The notes under the pieces: model-generated
Seen by the model: only the letters and a program-made list of their open reading frames with translations
The model's database searches: none
What the model was told of the DNA's origin: nothing
Assembly: GCF_000346465.2 (NCBI RefSeq)
Contig: NC_034014.1
Location: 29,521,777 to 29,585,776, forward strand
Reading direction: 5' to 3'
Length of the DNA: 64,000 nt
Origin: Prunus persica
Lineage: Eukaryota > Streptophyta > Magnoliopsida > Rosales > Rosaceae
Made by a program: the position numbers and the translations under genes
Part shown: piece by piece, positions 1-12,240 of the stretch
Position numbering within the stretch: position 1 is the stretch's first letter
How the letters are laid out: each line of letters opens with the position of its first letter

Positions 1-1163
1 GGGGTTGTCCAAACACATACATCTCAAGGTGCAGGCATGCATGGAACGATTTGGCATTTCTTCACTTTCTTTACTTTAATTTCTGTGATTGATTGATTGA
101 TTGATTGATGTGGTCCTAAAATCCAATTAAGATCCTTGGTATAGATTAACGTGTGCTGATAATAAGAAAATATCAGACAACAGGTGATGATTATTTCGTT
201 TATTCATATTTTCCGGTCAGTATAATGTGTGACATCTTATTACGCCAATGACTAAAACATGCATCTTAATTTCTGGATAACATTTAAGCTGCTACCTAAC
301 TTTCATAATGTAAGCAAAAACTGCAGCACTGCATGAAACCAGTTGTATACATATATATATATATATATATATATTCTCTTCTAGAGTTGTATCTATGTTG
401 TTCACTTTGTTTTGTTTGGAAGCCCCATTTGGCTACACTCCATACAAGCTTTATGGTTATTGAGTTGAGTGCAACCCACGTCACCCATTTGCTTTCTTGC
501 AAACCCTGTGCAGGGTTTTCCTTTGTCTTAATACCTCAACAACAGCAACAACTACTTGGTGCCTTTGCTTGCTAGAGTCTGTTACATGCTATAATTGGGA
601 CTTTCCCACTGCCCAACATAAAACCCATTTCTCAGTTTCTCATTCTGTTCACTATTTTTTCAATCCACACTTCAATTGAGGATCAATGTGTCTGGTTCGG
701 CTGGTGGTTTAGGTAGGCCTAGACCCATTAATGAGTATGGCGTTATCAATCCACCCAAGTATAAAACCATAACGAAGCAGATCTCTCACATTTTATAAAG
801 GGTAAAATTTCCAATGAAAAATGAACCCGTTATTCCATGTGCTGTAGTTAGTTAAATACAATAATTAGTTGACGCTTGCTTATGATTAGTTTCTCTCACG
901 AAACTACAAACGCATGGACCTCAAAAAATTCAAGATTCTTTATTACTTTGCTGCCTCAAAAGATGTACATAGACGTTACGTTGATGAGAAAAAGAAAAAA
1001 GTGCATAGAATTAAAGATTCCTCGAAATTAAATTAGGGAAATAGATTAATAGAAATGGACTCTTATAAGAGCACGGCCCAATACAAATTGAAACCAGAAA
1101 TGTACAAAATCAATCAAAACGACGTCACTTTATTATTCGAACAACTCAAACTCAAAATCAAAA
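1..1163. other. Intergenic DNA, no gene seen
   Basis: AT-rich sequence at the left window edge. It holds a short GATT-type repeat near 86-109 and a 24-bp TA microsatellite at 351-374. Open frames here are short, low-complexity and resemble no family I know. The last few hundred bases probably include the 3'UTR of the calmodulin-like gene that ends at 1164 on the minus strand. Confidence 0.6.
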
Positions 1164-2449
1164 TCAAAATGCTAACATCATTCTCACAAATTCATCATAA
1201 TTGACTAAGCCATCACCATCCAAATCTGCTTCTCTGATCATTTGCTCTACCTCTTCGTCTGTCAGTCTTTCTCCAAGATTAATCATCACATGCCTCAACT
1301 GCAACCATCCAACCATATCATCCCCAAGCCCATGCAGAACAAATAAAAAACTATATATTAGAAGCAAAGTCAAGATTAAAATCAGGAGTTCTTGGATTGT
1401 TTGAACTTTGATCTTCATTTGTTGGCAGGGTCTCATTAGCTAAGCGGCGTTAAATAAATTCTTCTTCTTTTTTTTTTTCTTTCTAAAAATAATGGATGTG
1501 GAATATATTATTGGGATGAAGACTTATTCAACCTCATTAGGTGAAATGTAGCCATCCTGATCCTTGTCAAAAACTTTGAAAGCTTCTCTCAATTCTGCAT
1601 CCACCTCATTTTCCTATGTAATCACCACATTAATTACAACATGGATTAGTTAATTCTTTGTTTTGCTGTCAAAAGACTACTGTTAGGTAATCAATTTTAC
1701 CTGAATTTTTCTTGCCATGAGATGCAAGAACTCCCCAAACTCTATGGTTCCATTCCCATCAGCATCGATTTCGCTTATCATATTCTGCAGCTCTTCTTCC
1801 GTAGGATGTTGATCCAATGATTTGAGCGCAGTCCCCAGTTCTTCAATGGTAATGCAGCCTAACAAATTTTGAAAGAAATAAACCAAATTAAACACATGAA
1901 CATGAATAAAATCAAGGTAAGTAGTACTAGCTATGATGTTGCTCTCAAGTCCATGTGAATGCGGGCATACATCATTCATTTAGTATGGAAATCAAAGGAC
2001 ACACACACAAACATGAAACAGAAATTGCAACAACAATGAAAATGCCAGTAAATTAAGCCACACCTTCAGACAGTAATGATCAAGCTGCCATAGCAGCAAA
2101 GCATTCAAGTTATCGAAGATCACGCATGGCTGCCTGAGCTGAGTATGTATCTAGAAACTAACAGAAACAATAGCTCTAATAGCTGTTTGTAACCGAATTT
2201 ACTAGCTTAATAATTTGGTACATAATATGTGTTGTTCATGTAAGTCATTTAATTTCTTAAGAAACACTTGTGCAAAAGCAAGCAAGCAGATCCTACTCTC
2301 TCTAGCTATGAATCTACGATATAAAATATTTGGCTAAATATTCATAATTAATAATTAAGAAGAGACTAATTACCATCTCCATCCATGTCAAGAAGACAGA
2401 AAGCTTCCTGAAACTCAGCAATCTGTTGTTCAGTTAAGACCTCTCCCAT
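1164..2449 (-). CDS. Calmodulin-like protein, CML8/CML11 type (four EF-hands)
   Basis: Calcium sensor of 149 aa, about the length of calmodulin. It is expected to bind four Ca2+ ions and then engage target proteins in the cytosol or nucleus. Four exons read on the minus strand: 2449-2374, 1858-1701, 1613-1533 and 1298-1164, all with GT-AG introns and closing in frame. The EF-hand loops are [36 protein letters not shown] and [12 protein letters not shown], each with acidic residues at loop positions 1, 3 and 12. The first intron falls inside the glycine codon of loop 1, a classic plant calmodulin-family position. The N-terminus ([17 protein letters not shown]) and the tail MMLAF differ from canonical calmodulin and fit the CML8/CML11 group. 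The family call is secure; the exact paralogue is inferred. Confidence 0.93.
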
Positions 2450-3002
2450 GCTGTGTTTGATCATAATCTCAATTTCCAAGTTAACCACCTTTTTTGTTTG
2501 CACACAGTTACACAGAAATGAGACATATATATATGCTCTGTATCTTTAAGTATAGGGTAAACGTTGTCCGTTCTTTAAGTTAGAAAATATATATGAAGTC
2601 AAAGAAGTATTTAATTTACCCATTTGTTTGATATGAATTTCGTCTTTAGTCAGCCAGTATTTCTAGAAATTGGTTTCAAAGTCGTGAGTGTACTGGGAAA
2701 GAATTGAGCCACTTGGTGACCATGACTCTTGGAACATCCTTGTCCCTACATTTACGCACGCATTTGATTTTGTTTATTGTATTCTCTTCCTTAAAATCAG
2801 TAATTTGATTGAATGAATGAATTCATGCGTTGCTAATGTGAAAAGGGATTAAATTGGACTCTGTTGTTGTGTTGTCTTCAAAACTAACTTGTTTCTCATT
2901 ATCAAACTACACACAAATAAATAATAGAATATGAATCTAGAGAGCATACATATATCTTCAATTGTTTGAGGTGTACATCACTGATGGACTTATGATCATC
3001 CA
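2450..3002. other. Promoter of the calmodulin-like gene and 3' end of the HIT4-like gene
   Basis: Short AT-rich spacer between two genes in the same orientation. It should contain the 5'UTR and promoter of the calmodulin-like gene (start 2449) and the 3'UTR of the HIT4-like gene (stop at 3003). I cannot place a convincing TATA box. Confidence 0.4.
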
Positions 3003-3968
3003 TCACAGAACCTCATCAGCGTCCGGGCAAAAGTTGTTGATGCCGGCAAACTTGTGCCTAAGGCGAGGAGTGTGCGGTGTTGGTAGGGGGTAGAACTTGT
3101 AAATCGTCGTTTTTTTATTAGCTGCTCTCTTTGCTTCAAAGAGTTGCTCCCTGACATACCCCATCAGGAAATCCTTTCTTTCTTGAGGTAAAAATTCATC
3201 TTCTTGTATCACCTGCTCAAGGAGGAACTCCCTCAGTGGACTCAACGGTCTAGTATTAGTCTTATCAACCTCATTCCCATCATGATGATGACCATGTAAA
3301 CAGGGCACAGAGTATTGAATTTTGAGGCAACGATCTGAGTTGATGTGTTCTAAAGCAACCTTTCTTTGAGTGCAGCCCAACACAAATATCTGAGGAGATC
3401 TCTTCATGAGTCTCTCAACTTTGGCTTGTCTCTTGTGGACAGGAATGTAGGGGATCCAATCCATCTTGAGCTTTTTCATTGGAATTATAACTCGTTCATT
3501 GGCTCCCGGCATGTCATAATCAGTTACGTCAAAGCCTAGTTGATGGCAAGGCGGGGAAGCTGATACAATGGCTACCACCACAGGGATCAAAACATATTCT
3601 CCGACATCTTGTTTATGAATTTCGGTTGTTCCGAACAGATAGAATTTTTTGTTGTTGTCGTTGTTGGCATTGATCTCATGATGATGCAGCTTTCCTCCCT
3701 CTTGGAATGCTTGTTCAAGATGGGAGAAATCCCACTTGAATTCGTTGTAGACAGAGTCCACGTGATACCATGAAGTACAAACAGGAAAGGCAGCCTTCCA
3801 TAGATCCTCCAGGTTGCGGGGCTCATCGGAGTGGCAGGGCTTCTCCTTGAGCCGCCGCCGCTTTGGCAATGGCCGAGCGTTGTCTTGCTTAGACGGCTTG
3901 TTCAGGTGGGTGGCCTCGTCCATCTCTATGTGGCCGGCCTTCCTCTTAGCTCCTCCTCTTTTCCCCAT
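3003..3968 (-). CDS. HEAT INTOLERANT 4 (HIT4)-like nuclear protein
   Basis: Intronless frame of 321 aa starting at the ATG at 3968. It resembles the plant-specific HIT4 family, whose Arabidopsis member is needed for heat-induced chromatin decondensation and release of silencing at chromocentres. Conserved blocks visible here are LEDLWKAAFPV (53-63), the FKWDF/AFQEGG region (77-92), IPVVVAIVSASPP (128-140), KMDWIPYIP (168-176), the FVLGCTQRKVALEH region (195-208) and FYPLPTPHTP (292-301). A basic cluster PKRRRLKEK at 35-43 looks like a nuclear localisation signal, and His/Asn-rich linkers (about 96-107 and 226-230) are probably disordered. The N-terminal repeats of the Arabidopsis protein are much reduced, so this may be a shorter paralogue. 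The family call comes from remembered motifs; the heat-response role is inferred. Confidence 0.78.
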   Translation of the reverse strand: MGKRGGAKRKAGHIEMDEATHLNKPSKQDNARPLPKRRRLKEKPCHSDEPRNLEDLWKAAFPVCTSWYHVDSVYNEFKWDFSHLEQAFQEGGKLHHHEINANNDNNKKFYLFGTTEIHKQDVGEYVLIPVVVAIVSASPPCHQLGFDVTDYDMPGANERVIIPMKKLKMDWIPYIPVHKRQAKVERLMKRSPQIFVLGCTQRKVALEHINSDRCLKIQYSVPCLHGHHHDGNEVDKTNTRPLSPLREFLLEQVIQEDEFLPQERKDFLMGYVREQLFEAKRAANKKTTIYKFYPLPTPHTPRLRHKFAGINNFCPDADEVL

Positions 3969-4986
3969 TGAATTTGATTGTTTCTCTTCTTTGATGAAGT
4001 TGAAGATGAAGTTGAAGTTGAAGTTGAACTCGAAGTCGAAGGAAGGGCCGACTGATTAGATAGATTGTTAAGAATCACGTGCAGGTTATAATTTATATAG
4101 GAAAGTGGCAGTGGAGAGTTCCTAATTCAAGTAGGCTAGTTACTTACCGTAATCGCTCTTCCTTTCTTCCTTACCACGTCTTCATAATCCAAGTAGGTTT
4201 CTTAGTTCAAGTAGGATCATCAACAGAATTCAAAACAACTTCGACCCAAAAAAATCTCATTTTCCATGAACCAAAGACAAAAGGGGACAAAAGAGGACTG
4301 AAGAAGAGATGTGGGCTTTAGTATATGGATACAGAAATTCCAAAGAAACAATTGAATTTTGCAAGTGGGCCTATATTCGAGAGATAGGCTTTGTTGCTGA
4401 ACACGAGATTATGGCTACGTGGGGTTTGTCTCCAAGACTAATTACAAAGTTGGTCCTTTTTTTTTGGTCTAAATTACAAAGTTGGTCTGCATTGATGATT
4501 CTGGTTCTGGTTTAGAAAACAAAAACAAAAGAAAGCTAGTCAACTTTAAGTCTTCCTTCCAAATTCCAAAATGAGCCAAATTGATAATTATGATAGATTG
4601 GGTCTAACTCTTTTTGTAAGAAAATAAAATAGGGCTAAATTTTTGTCTATTTACAATTTCTCTTGATCAATCACTTTTGACAAAATACCAATTATGCTCT
4701 TACTTAAATTATACTAAATAAAAAATAAATTAATATAATAAGAGCAAAATTATTTAATAAAAAACATTGTTGATTTTGAATAATAATATAATATAAAATA
4801 AAATAAAACAGTGTTTGACGTTTTCTGTAATTAACCTAAAGGCCGAGGTGCCAAAGCTAAAGTTGCATTTTCGGACATCCCAGACCAGACCATTTCAATT
4901 CCAAGTCCACTGCGTAAACTCCAATCCCAAACATCAAAATTTCTAAGTCATCTCTCTCTCTCTCTCTCTCTCTCTGAAAACTGAAA
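3969..4986. other. Divergent intergenic promoter region
   Basis: About 1 kb between the minus-strand HIT4-like gene and the plus-strand EF-hand gene, so it should hold both promoters. It is AT-rich, especially 4680-4810. A CT microsatellite at about 4952-4975 sits just before the ATG at 4987, a common 5'UTR feature in plants. No gene is visible. Confidence 0.5.
4076..4100 (-). promoter_or_regulatory. TATA box and G-box near the HIT4-like start
   Basis: On the minus strand a TATA-like CTATATAAAT lies at 4100-4091, about 125 bases upstream of the ATG at 3968, and a CACGTG G-box lies at 4076-4081 just downstream of it. The position fits a core promoter, but the start site is not proven. Confidence 0.4.
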
Positions 4987-7799
4987 ATGTCGGACGGAGC
5001 TTTAACGGTCCTCGACGGGAACCACCTGAGAGCCATCGACCTTTCTCTGCCGGAAGCTGAGGTCAGCCTCACTGGAGCTCAGGTCCTCGACCTCGCCGAC
5101 TCCAAAGCCTCCTCGTCTCTCTTCGGCCTCTCCTTGCCTCAGAGCCTCAAGTCCTCTGCTCTGAAACGCATCAGCCTTCAAGACGACGACGTCTTCCGCC
5201 TCAAGGAGCTAGATCGCGAGCAGGCTCTGAAGGTGATCACGGACTACATCACAGCGATCGCCGATGAATTAAAAGGTGCTGCTTGCATACCTATAATATA
5301 TGATATTTATATACATTGTGTGATACGTTATGTTATAATTCCGAAAACGAGCTTATGATGAAGTTCTCGTCGCCGATGAATTAAGAACATGAATGTGCTT
5401 ATGTGTTGGTGGATTTTGGCATCCGTGTATGAGATTTTTTATGTTTTTTGCTTTGTTTGGTTGCTGAAAATATTAGGAAAAGTGGAGGAAAGAAATTGAA
5501 AAGCTTGAGTCTTAGATGTCTTATGTGATCTAGGATCTAAGAACTGATTTCTCCTATATTCACTCTCATTCTGTCAGCAAGAAGAACAAATTATATCTGA
5601 CTGGGATTAGGAAATCAGCTGTTTAGAAAGTGCCTGGCATCAATAGAAATTGGTTTTGGAGAATTTTGAGTTAGCCTACAAGCATTTGGACTATGGACGT
5701 TAGAGATTGAGATGTTGTTCTATTTTTAGAAATATGATGAAGTGAAATACATATTTCAAAATTTGATTATGAAAATAATGCATGCTTATGCTGAAATTCT
5801 GTCTTCACTCTGCAGATGATCCACTTGTCATATCTGTCTTGGATGGATACACTCTTCGACTGTTTTTAGAGGATGAGGATGATTTTGCAATGCTAGCAGA
5901 GAATCTGTTCACTGATCTGGATGTAGAAGACACAGGAAAGATCAACAAGAATGAGATCCGGAATGCACTTGTTCACATGGGAGTTGAGATGGGCGTTCCT
6001 CCCATTTCAGGTTCATATCGAATTCTTTGCTTTCGCTATTAATTTTAGGATTATTGAAAATGTATATAGTTTGTTATCTGTAAATGAATAACTGTCCCTA
6101 CACAGAAACTAATTAAAGTTTTGTTATATTTGATGGTTCTCTAAAAATTTCTTGTATGACTCGAGCACTTTTTTAAACTATAAGACTGCACCTTCTTGGG
6201 TCCATGGATGGCCTACTAGTAGGGAGGTGCTCTATCTATATACAAGTGGCAAAGGATCAAATTTAGACCAGATAATTTCGATCCTCATGAGTCAGATTTG
6301 TAAATTGACTTTATCCATTTATTTTGAACGTGCGATTAATACTTTCGAGCATCCTCTTTGTTTGGTTTAAGTTTGTTATTGCCCACCTTCTCATACTTTA
6401 GTTTTACTATTATATTCTGAGTGCTAGAGTGTATCTTGTGTATTCTGATGTGTGGACTTTGAGACTTTGCATGAACCTTAAACCTGCAAGAGAGAGAAGA
6501 AGCTTATTTTGGACTTTGAATACTGTAGACCCTTATCATACTAGATTTCTCATCAGGGGAATGAGGACTTTGATTACTGTAGTCACATCAGGGGAATGAG
6601 GACGGAAATCCTCTTAAGCTTTGTGCCTAGATTTCTCATCTCATTTTCCTCAAATTGTTTAATCTATGCCTAAAATACCTTGAGATTATTCATATTTTGT
6701 GTTTTGCAAATGAAGATTTAGTACAAAGTTTCACTTATAATGATTTAGCTTGTCTTTTGCACTATTAATTTGTGCATATGTTGAGATCTAGCTTGTCATG
6801 AAGTACTTAATCCAGTCTGTAGAATTTATAAACTGTCTATTCCATATTTGATGTTCTTAGTTATAGAGTTGATAACTAACAAGGTGCAATTTAACAGAAT
6901 TTCCTCCTCTAAGTGATATCTTGAAGAAACACAAAGCTGATGGGGAAGAAGAACTGGGCCAAGCACAATTTGCTGAATTACTCCAGCCTGTCCTACAAGA
7001 ACTATCAGAGGCCCTGGCAAAAAAGCATTTTGTTACTATCCAGAACATCAAGATTGTCAATGGTTCCAAGCTAAGAAAGGTAGTTCCTCTTCCCCCATCT
7101 TTTATTTTAGTTCTTTTATGTTCTTCATTTGGTTGAATATTCCTTAATTTATCGTTTAGGAAGCTTGATCTCTACTTGCTATATGGGAACTGAGTAACTA
7201 GTATTCTTGACTCTTCATTGACCAATACTATCTTGAGCTGCTTATGCTGCTAGTTCTGTTCTTCCATAACCCGTACCCTTTATCTTAGTGGCAAATATAG
7301 TATTGATATCTACCCCCCTGTTATTTGGAGAACTAAAAGAAACTTGCTTTAACACTGGTAACTAGGTTGACCTAGCAATGCAACCCTGTTTGTATATGCC
7401 TGTCTCGGAACCATTTATTGGTTTCGGAAGTTCAAGAATTTTAGTCACTGTTGGCACAAGCCTATATTTATGTTCTGTGAATGCTTTTCAACAAAGTCTG
7501 ATAAACTCCTGAAAACTTTACAGCTTTTGGCAGATGAGAAGCAATTGAACATTATCGTAGAGAAGATATTGGCGGATGGCTCGGGGAACACAGAAAAAAT
7601 CAGAAGTTTTCTTGAAAAAACTGGGACAGAGTTGGGCTTGCCACCATCCGAAGCAAACGAGGCAGTGGCCCTTTTGTATGATGCAGTGTTTGCTGATTTA
7701 GAGGAAGCAGGTGAGGATAAATTTGGAAATCTTGTGAAGCAGATCCTGGAGAAATTTGCAGAGCAGCTAGAAGCAAGCCCTGTTTTTCATGATATTTGA
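4987..7799 (+). CDS. EF-hand calcium-binding family protein
   Basis: Plant EF-hand protein of 313 aa in four exons: 4987-5275, 5816-6010, 6898-7079 and 7524-7799. All introns are GT-AG and the joined frame is continuous. One good EF-hand loop is visible at residues 132-143 (DVEDTGKINKNE), after an acidic block (EDEDDFAMLAENLF). A second, degenerate loop follows in exon 3 (KADGEEELGQAQF), where the first calcium ligand is missing. The C-terminal half is helical and ends EKFAEQLEASPVFHDI. The N-terminus (MSDGALTVLDG) and overall build match a conserved but little-studied plant family; a link to the SnRK2-interacting calcium sensor group is possible but unproven. No signal peptide or membrane segment is seen, so a cytosolic or nuclear protein is likely. 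Confidence 0.87.
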
Positions 7800-8124
7800 G
7801 CAGCTAGAAGCTCAACTGTCAGAGCTGCTTGTCTGTGCAGATAAACCATTTTGAATTATTTGATTACATGTCATTTCCCCCAATCCATACAGCCAAATAC
7901 GAACAAAATTACATTTTGTAATATCTGTGTGTACTAGAATCGTTGAATTGATAGCATGGTTTAAGGTGATATTTTACACTACTTTTAGGCCTTTGATTGG
8001 CTGAGTAACAATCGATTATAAAAAGTATACAAGGCAGATAGAAGCTTTCAAGTTTCACCGCATTGTGTTGTGTTCATTGGCATTTGGCAGTAGTCTTTTG
8101 TGACTTGGCTAGAATAATTGTACT

Positions 8125-8570
8125 AAGGGCACTTCCAGAGCTCCTCTTTTGCCCGGCAGAAGGGGGCTTAGGCCCAGCAATTGGCTCCAGCGCGTAACAG
8201 CAAGACCAGGTAGCTAGTGGGCTCCATAAGCCTGGGCAGGCCTGAAGCAAATCTTGCCTAGGCTATTGTTTAGGCTATTGTTTGGATTTGCTGATGTCAT
8301 TGATTATGTCAGCAATGAAAAAAAATAAAAAATAAAAAACGAAAAATTTCAGATTTTTTTTAATAAATTAAATACCTAGTCATATTCTTCAATTGCCACA
8401 TCAAAATTAATGGTTTAAATATAAAAAATAGAAAATAAATTAAAGTAAATAATAATTACCCTTACTCTTGCCCTTTAGGATGGAAAAAAAAAAAAAACAA
8501 GGATTATAGTGATAAACCTTGACTTCTCTTTGCCTTACCCTTGTCCTTTAAGGTGGAGGTGCTCCAACTA
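8125..8570. repeat. Possible non-autonomous inverted-repeat element
   Basis: The left end (GGGCACTTCCAGAGCTCCTC) and the reverse complement of the right end (TTGGAGCACCTCCACCTTAA) are loosely alike. The inside shifts from a GC-rich block (about 8150-8260) to a very A-rich one, with near-repeats of a CTTACYCTTGYCCTTTA motif at 8460 and 8534. No coding capacity. Element class and exact ends are uncertain. Confidence 0.33.
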
Positions 8571-8970
8571 AAAGCAATCAACAATGATTTTTCACAAGTG
8601 CTTTTGGCTTTAAGGAATTTCAAAATAGCGCACATGTGACCGACATAGCTGTGCTTATCGGAAACGTGGTACGGGATGAAAGCACAGCCGCATGTGAAAT
8701 TGCAATATGTGATAAATGTTTGATGGATTTTGTCGATCCAAATTGGGAAACGTCGTTTTCTGTAAAGATGGACATGAAGGGAAGGGAAAAAGACGTACTT
8801 TTTTGGACATCCACGTAACAAGATGGGATCCCTTTGTTTTCTTGGTGAGTCTTAACACTAAACTTCAGCCACGTTGCCGTCTGCCATTTTTAGCCACGGG
8901 ATCCACTGTCCCTTCCTTAAATCCCCATCAATTATCAGATCACCATCTACAAGTTGCCAAATTGACACGG

Positions 8971-8974
<4 letters not shown>

Positions 8975-9008
<34 letters not shown>
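8975..9008. repeat. TA dinucleotide microsatellite
   Basis: Uninterrupted AT/TA repeat of 34 bases in intergenic DNA; likely length-polymorphic. Confidence 0.95.
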
Positions 9009-9010
<2 letters not shown>

Positions 9011-9092
9011 TTTTCCTTTATAACTTCAAAGGATCACATGCCAGTTAATCAAATCAAGACACTGTGTTCATCCGTTTGCATAAAGAACTTAA

Positions 9093-9353
9093 AGGTATAT
9101 TTGATAATTATTTTAATTTTAATTTTAATTTTTTGTGTTAAAGTATAGAGAAAAAAGAGGGAGAATGAAAGTGAGAATGAGAGGAAAGATGTGATTGTGA
9201 GAGAAGATGAGATGAGAGGAGGAAGGAAGTAACAAAAGTGAAAACAAAAACTAAAAAATTGTTTTCACTTTCAAATTTTTGTTTTCACTTTTGTTACTTT
9301 TCCCTCGCATCCTCTCTCTCAAACTCACAAAAATTGAAATGGTTATCAAATAA
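9093..9353. repeat. MITE-like element with an internal perfect palindrome
   Basis: The ends carry imperfect inverted repeats (a left TATTTGATAATTATTTTAAT-type end against the reverse complement of TGGTTATCAAATAAGC). Inside, two perfect 23-base arms at 9228-9250 and 9276-9298 (AGTAACAAAAGTGAAAAC core) form a hairpin with a 25-base loop that contains part of the arm again. A purine-rich strand (9150-9228) faces a pyrimidine-rich strand (9299-9320). No ORF. The element class is not certain. Confidence 0.5.
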
Positions 9354-10042
9354 GCTTTAAATTAACTTGGAATAATTTAGACTATTAGTTGTATAAAAAG
9401 AAAATTGTCAATGAATAATATTCTTAGAGAATATCCATTGCAAGGAAAGGAATTGCGAATTTATGGGCAGACATGGCAGTTGAGAAAATTGATGGTTGTG
9501 TGCGATGGGCGTTTGGATTTTAAAGTTTTTGAAGAAAGGTGAGGTAAGATTATGACAGCTTATGTGTCACCTTACAAGGACCACAAGAGAGAGCTGGGCT
9601 CAAAAGGGGGGAAATTATCTTCCCACCTCAGTAGAAATACCACATCATATTTTGCAGACACAAGACAGCATAAACATTTGAGTTGTCCAATAATATTCAG
9701 GCAACCCCTTGCCATCAAAATTCAAACATGCAGATTGCAGATACCACGTCTATTAAGCGACCAATCTCAACAATCGGTAGAGGTCATGGCATTGAACCAA
9801 AATTCAATCTTATAAAGGAAATAAGACATAATACTGAGCAATGCGTCGGATGGGGAAACAAAATATAACTTAAAGGGAATATTCTAAGGCAGCAAATTAC
9901 TCTAACAGGCTAGAAATACAATGGGGGAATTAAAGCTTCCCTGCTTATTGTCCATGCACATAGATACATTACTATGCGCCGCAATACCATAACCAGATCT
10001 ATTAAATACTGGCTTTACCAGACCTCTCTGTCTTCAAACACT
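9354..10042. other. Intergenic DNA and probable 3'UTR of GME
   Basis: No independent gene is recognised. The part nearest 10042 should be the 3'UTR of the epimerase gene on the minus strand. Short open frames between 9552 and 9868 have no family signature. Confidence 0.45.
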
Positions 10043-12239
10043 TCATTCTTTGCCATCAGCAGCACGTAGCGAACCAAGTTGAACTGGGGCTTGGGTTCCC
10101 ACCACCTTAGATGACCCATAATTCGACAGGTCAGTGCCTTGTGCCTTCTCTTTCTCAATCTGTTCCTTGATCCAGAAGTATGTAATTCTCAACCCATCCT
10201 ATACGCGAAAAGAATGTCAATTCAAATTAGAAACAGGGAGCAATATCAACACAAGGCAAGGCACAGTTCAAATAACCCCCAACTTTAAACGAAACTTGGG
10301 TGTGTTCAGAAACTGCAGAATGGATACATCAGATGTCACATAATCTCATTCTATATTACCTTCAACCTCATGGTGGGAGCCCAGCCAAGTTTCTCTTTAA
10401 TCAGTGTGTTGTCTGAGTTACGACCACGGACACCCTCTGGCCCAGGAATGTGCTGGATAGGCAGCTTCTTATCCTCAAAGCTAAGAACTATCTCCGCCAT
10501 CTCATTCATGCTGACCATCTCGTCACTTCCAATATTCACTGGCTCACGGAAGTCAGACTTTGTCAACCTAAAAACAATAGTGATAATTTAAAAAATGCGT
10601 GAAATACGCCTAGTCATGAATAATATGGAAAATTCAAGGGGATTTTCATGCAAAATGTAAAACACAGTTTATATTCAATAAAAGTTGCTGTATCAGAGCT
10701 ATAATCTAGTATAGGGTATTGTACGTTTTCCCAGAGATGAACCGAACAAATTACACACAAGTTTTTTCTTTCTTCATTAAGTAGATTAATTCCTATCCCT
10801 TCAACAACAAATGTTTTTCAAACACGTAAGATATTTGTTTGTTCATATCTCCCATTCTCATACAGGCACTAGAGTGGAAAACGCTCTCCTATTCTACAGA
10901 ACTTCTACAATAATTTATATATTAGTGCAAAGATTTACATTCAAGTAACCCCGTAAAGGTTTAATTTTGCTGATTCTAACATAATCAACTAAACTAGACT
11001 CAGGAAAACCTTGTCAAAACAGAAAAAACTGATCTAAAAAACAGATCCATGAAGACCAAGTATTTTGCAGCTTAAAAACGCAAAGATTGTGAGTTTCAGC
11101 TAGTAAAAGTTTTGAGTTTTTTTTTCTTTCCAAAACAAGAAATGCTTACCGAAGTACACCTTCTACACATTCATCGATGAAGGTGAAGGATCGAGTCTGA
11201 AGTCCATCTCCCCACATCTCAAACTTATCAGTGGAAGTGAGAGTCTTTCTGCAAAAAGCAGCAGGTGCCTTCTCCCTCCCACCTATACAAAATATAGAAG
11301 GAAGCAACGAAATTAGGCTACAAAGCAAGAAAATTATGCATATACGTCAGTTATCACTGCAATTAAGAGGTCACCTTTCCAGGTTCCAAAAGGACCATAA
11401 ATGTTATGGAACCTTCCAATACGACACTCAATTCCAAAGTCCTTTGTGTAGTGCTTGCACAACTCCTCAGTTGCAAGCTTCTCTAAGCCATAGGCATCTT
11501 GAGGCTACAAATAAAGGTGAAAAGACAAAATTCATTAAATAAGTTCAAAACTAGAGTCCAAAATCATAAGCATTAAGAAGCATACCTCTGCAGGCCAGGC
11601 ATCAGACTCCTTCAAGCTCACATTGGTTTCCAGCTGCTTAAACTCAGGGTAAATGCAAGCACTAGAAGCATAGAAAAACCTGCATGAACATATGATTGAG
11701 TATATCTTCACAGCATTTTAAGGCAATGTCTCAATTATCAACTTAAACAGTACCAATTCATACATCTCAGCCAAATGGTACTAAAATTTTCAACCAAGGA
11801 TAAAATGTACAAAGTTGAGGACATCAAACCTCTTCACTCCATTGATTCTAGCAGCTTCCACCATGTTGAAGCTAATCATAGTATTATTGTAAAAAATGAC
11901 AGAATGGTTGGACTGGATGAAGCCCATCCCACCCATATCGGCAGCGAGGTTGAACACATGGTCAACATTCTTGGTAACCTTCAAGCAATTATCCATAACC
12001 CTAAGGTCAACGAGATGGAATTCATGACAGAACATGTCTTCAGTCATGTGCTCGTTCTTCTTCCAATCAGAAGCAATAATGTAATGGCCCTCATTCTTCA
12101 ATCTCCGAGCAATGTGTGAGGCAATAAAGCCACCTGCCCCAGTAATGGAAATTCGAAGCTTTTCTGAAGGCCAATAAGGTTCCCTCTCGAGGTTCTCATA
12201 GGTGTATGCACCGTAGTCATGTCCACCGGTACTCCCCAT
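10043..12239 (-). CDS. GME: GDP-D-mannose 3,5-epimerase
   Basis: Converts GDP-D-mannose to GDP-L-galactose (and GDP-L-gulose), a step of the Smirnoff-Wheeler ascorbate pathway that also feeds cell-wall galactose; cytosolic. Six coding exons on the minus strand: 12239-11830, 11679-11586, 11504-11375, 11282-11150, 10567-10360 and 10198-10043, giving 376 aa against 377 in Arabidopsis. It is an extended short-chain dehydrogenase/reductase: NAD-binding ITGAGGFIASHIARRL near the N-terminus, catalytic Y173 and K177 in DAYGLEKL, and the proposed acid/base C145 in SSACIYPE. A highly conserved tail (VGTQAPVQLGSLRAADGKE) ends the protein. One residue is missing at LETNVS relative to my memory of the Arabidopsis protein, which accounts for the length difference. 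The start MGSTGGHDYGAYTYENLERE is the usual GME start. Confidence 0.98.
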
Positions 12240-12240
12240 T

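Noticed and set aside
8504..9048. Several short frames on both strands after the EF-hand gene
   Set aside because: Short, overlapping and without family signature; one runs through the TA microsatellite.
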